Shown here: positions 5,760 through 6,873 of the stretch, one piece after another
How positions within the stretch are numbered: position 1 is the first letter of the stretch
Layout of the letters: the number at the start of each line of letters is the position of its first letter
DNA from: Paludibacteraceae bacterium
GTDB taxonomy: Bacteria; Bacteroidota; Bacteroidia; Bacteroidales; Paludibacteraceae
Length of the DNA: 6,873 bases
Assembly (NCBI GenBank): GCA_017402895.1
Contig: JAFPLG010000015.1
Location: forward strand, 1 to 6,873
Direction of reading: 5' to 3'
Position numbers and translations under genes: made by a program
Notes under the pieces: model-generated
The model's database searches: none
What the model was told of the DNA's origin: nothing
The model's input: the letters and a program-made list of their open reading frames with translations, nothing else

Positions 5760-5791
5760 CTTTCAGTTTTTCAGTTTTCACCTTTCAGTTT
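5760..5791. repeat. Degenerate 7-bp array in the fumarase to stalk-protein gap
   Basis: TCA (TGA on the transcribed strand) occurs at 5785, 5778, 5771 and 5763, with spacings of 7, 7 and 8, within units of the type TTTCAGT or TTTCACC. Together these place a stop in all three frames. The one at 5785-5787 is the fumarase stop codon. The one at 5763-5765 is in frame with the next gene and limits its start to the GTG at 5759. The array contains the shared 10-mer TGAAAACTGA (minus strand, 5771-5780). Confidence 0.8.
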
Positions 5792-6873
5792 AATATGGTG
5801 CAACCCTCGCAGGGCTTTAGTTGCTTGAAGAAGTCATTGCCCTTGTCGTCCACCAGGATGAATGCCGGGAAGTTCTCTACCTCGATTTTCCAGATAGCCT
5901 CCATACCCAGTTCAGGGTACTCGACGCACTCAATCGACTTGATATTATTCTGCGCGAGAATAGCTGCCGGACCTCCGATCGAGCCCAGATAGAAGCCGCC
6001 ATGCTTCTGGCAGGCATTGGTCACGTCGATCGAGCGGTTACCCTTAGCCAGCATGATCAGGCTACCTCCGTGGTCTTGGAACTCATCTACGTACGGATCC
6101 ATACGACCGGCCGTGGTCGGGCCCATCGAGCCGCAAGCCATACCTGCCGGCGTCTTAGCCGGACCGGCATAGTAGATAGGATGGTTCTTCAGGTACTCCG
6201 GCATCTCTTCGCCTGCATCCAGACGTGCCTTGATCTTGGCGTGTGCGATGTCACGACCCACGATAATCGTACCGTTCAGGCTCAGACGCGTACCAATCGG
6301 ATACTTGGTTAGAATAGCGCATACGTCCTTCATCGGCTGGTTCAGGTCGATACGTACGGCATCGCCTTCGCCTGCCTGACGCAACTCCTCCGGAATCAAC
6401 GAAGCCGGGTTGTTGTCCAGTTTCTCAATCCATATACCATCCTTGTTGATCTTGCACTTGATGTTACGGTCGGCCGAGCAACTAACACCCAGACCTATCG
6501 GGCAACTGGCACCGTGACGCGGCAGACGAACTACGCGAACGTCGTGGGCCATGTATTTTCCGCCGAACTGTGCACCCAGACCGATCTTATAGGCCTCTTG
6601 CAGCAGTTGTTTCTCCAGTTCTACGTCGCGGAACGCACGGCCTGTCTCGTCGCCCGTTGTCGGCAGCGAGTCGTAGTAGTGCGTGCTGGCGAGCTTCACG
6701 GTCAGCAGGTTTTTCTCTGCCGACGTACCACCAATAACAATCGCGATATGATACGGAGGACAAGCTGCGGTACCGAGGGATTTCATTTTCTCCACGAGGA
6801 AGGGGATGAGTGTACCCGGGTTCTGGATACGCGCCTTGGTCTCTTGATACAAATAGGTCTTGTTGGCAGATCC
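5785..6873 (-). CDS. Class I fumarate hydratase, iron-sulfur type (N-terminal part outside window)
   Basis: Oxygen-sensitive [4Fe-4S] enzyme that interconverts fumarate and malate; in anaerobic Bacteroidales it serves the reductive branch leading to succinate. The frame is open to the right edge and begins [14 protein letters not shown], matching the middle of E. coli FumA/FumB, so the TTG at 6852 is not a start. About 362 of the usual 540-550 residues are visible. Counting from the edge, cysteines 38 (AACPP) and 132 (GVSCSADRN) are 94 residues apart, as are cluster ligands Cys224 and Cys318 in E. coli; the third ligand lies outside the window. The C-terminal domain keeps GPTTAGRMD and AKGNRS, whose Thr and Lys lie 24 residues apart, matching the active-site Thr and Lys of Leishmania fumarase. 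The end, CEGCTILN, carries a CxxC. The stop codon is the first TGA of the 7-bp array. The stalk-protein gene follows after 25 bp. Confidence 0.96.
   Translation of the reverse strand, partial: GSANKTYLYQETKARIQNPGTLIPFLVEKMKSLGTAACPPYHIAIVIGGTSAEKNLLTVKLASTHYYDSLPTTGDETGRAFRDVELEKQLLQEAYKIGLGAQFGGKYMAHDVRVVRLPRHGASCPIGLGVSCSADRNIKCKINKDGIWIEKLDNNPASLIPEELRQAGEGDAVRIDLNQPMKDVCAILTKYPIGTRLSLNGTIIVGRDIAHAKIKARLDAGEEMPEYLKNHPIYYAGPAKTPAGMACGSMGPTTAGRMDPYVDEFQDHGGSLIMLAKGNRSIDVTNACQKHGGFYLGSIGGPAAILAQNNIKSIECVEYPELGMEAIWKIEVENFPAFILVDDKGNDFFKQLKPCEGCTILN

Noticed and set aside
5821..6312. 163-codon plus-strand open frame opposite fumarase
   Set aside because: Antisense to the conserved fumarase C-terminal domain, whose reading frame is certain.
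584..6873. An undescribed defence or mobile system spanning the minus-strand run
   Set aside because: All seven genes are recognisable core-metabolism or envelope genes, or a likely variant of one, with operon-like spacing. There is no integrase, transposase, toxin-antitoxin pair or nuclease. The novelty lies in the spacers, not in the gene content.

Overview
The window looks like chromosomal core sequence from a member of the Bacteroidota, most likely order Bacteroidales. The evidence is the DUF4293 membrane protein, a RlmN C-terminus of Bacteroidales type, a class I fumarase, the dxr-rseP gene pair preceded by an M23-peptidase-like stalk protein, and start regions that mostly lack a Shine-Dalgarno sequence. 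I cannot place it below order. I see no tRNA, rRNA, CRISPR array, insertion sequence or phage gene.

Layout: a partial rlmN runs rightward from the left edge (1-561). Everything else is on the minus strand and reads from the right edge leftward: class I fumarate hydratase (partial, runs off the right edge), a 164-residue stalk protein with one membrane segment, dxr, rseP, a WbpD/WlbB-like sugar N-acetyltransferase, a DUF4293 membrane protein and a MscS-type mechanosensitive channel. Gaps are -4 to 41 bp, so these seven genes may be one transcript or a few overlapping ones; no internal promoter is convincing. rlmN and mscS converge with 22 bp between their stop codons. There is no gene-free stretch longer than 41 bp.

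Functionally the minus-strand run mixes central metabolism (fumarase), isoprenoid precursor synthesis (Dxr) and the cell envelope (site-2 protease RseP, the stalk protein, the MscS channel, a nucleotide-sugar acetyltransferase). Dxr, RseP and an M23-type protein are, as I recall, common neighbours in Bacteroidota; here the M23-type protein has no peptidase domain.

The most unusual signal is in the gaps. Four of the five positive gaps in the minus-strand run consist largely of short tandem arrays with a 7-bp period. The units differ (CATAACC; ATTGAAA/ACTGAAA; AAATCGT; a degenerate AACTGAA type), but each carries a TAA or TGA on the transcribed strand, and the natural stop codon of the upstream gene is one of these array stops. 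Since 7 is not a multiple of 3, three units put a stop in all three frames. A fifth, degenerate array of the same period lies inside dxr in the opposite orientation, where the coding strand stays open. It shares the 10-mer TGAAAACTGA with two of the gap arrays.
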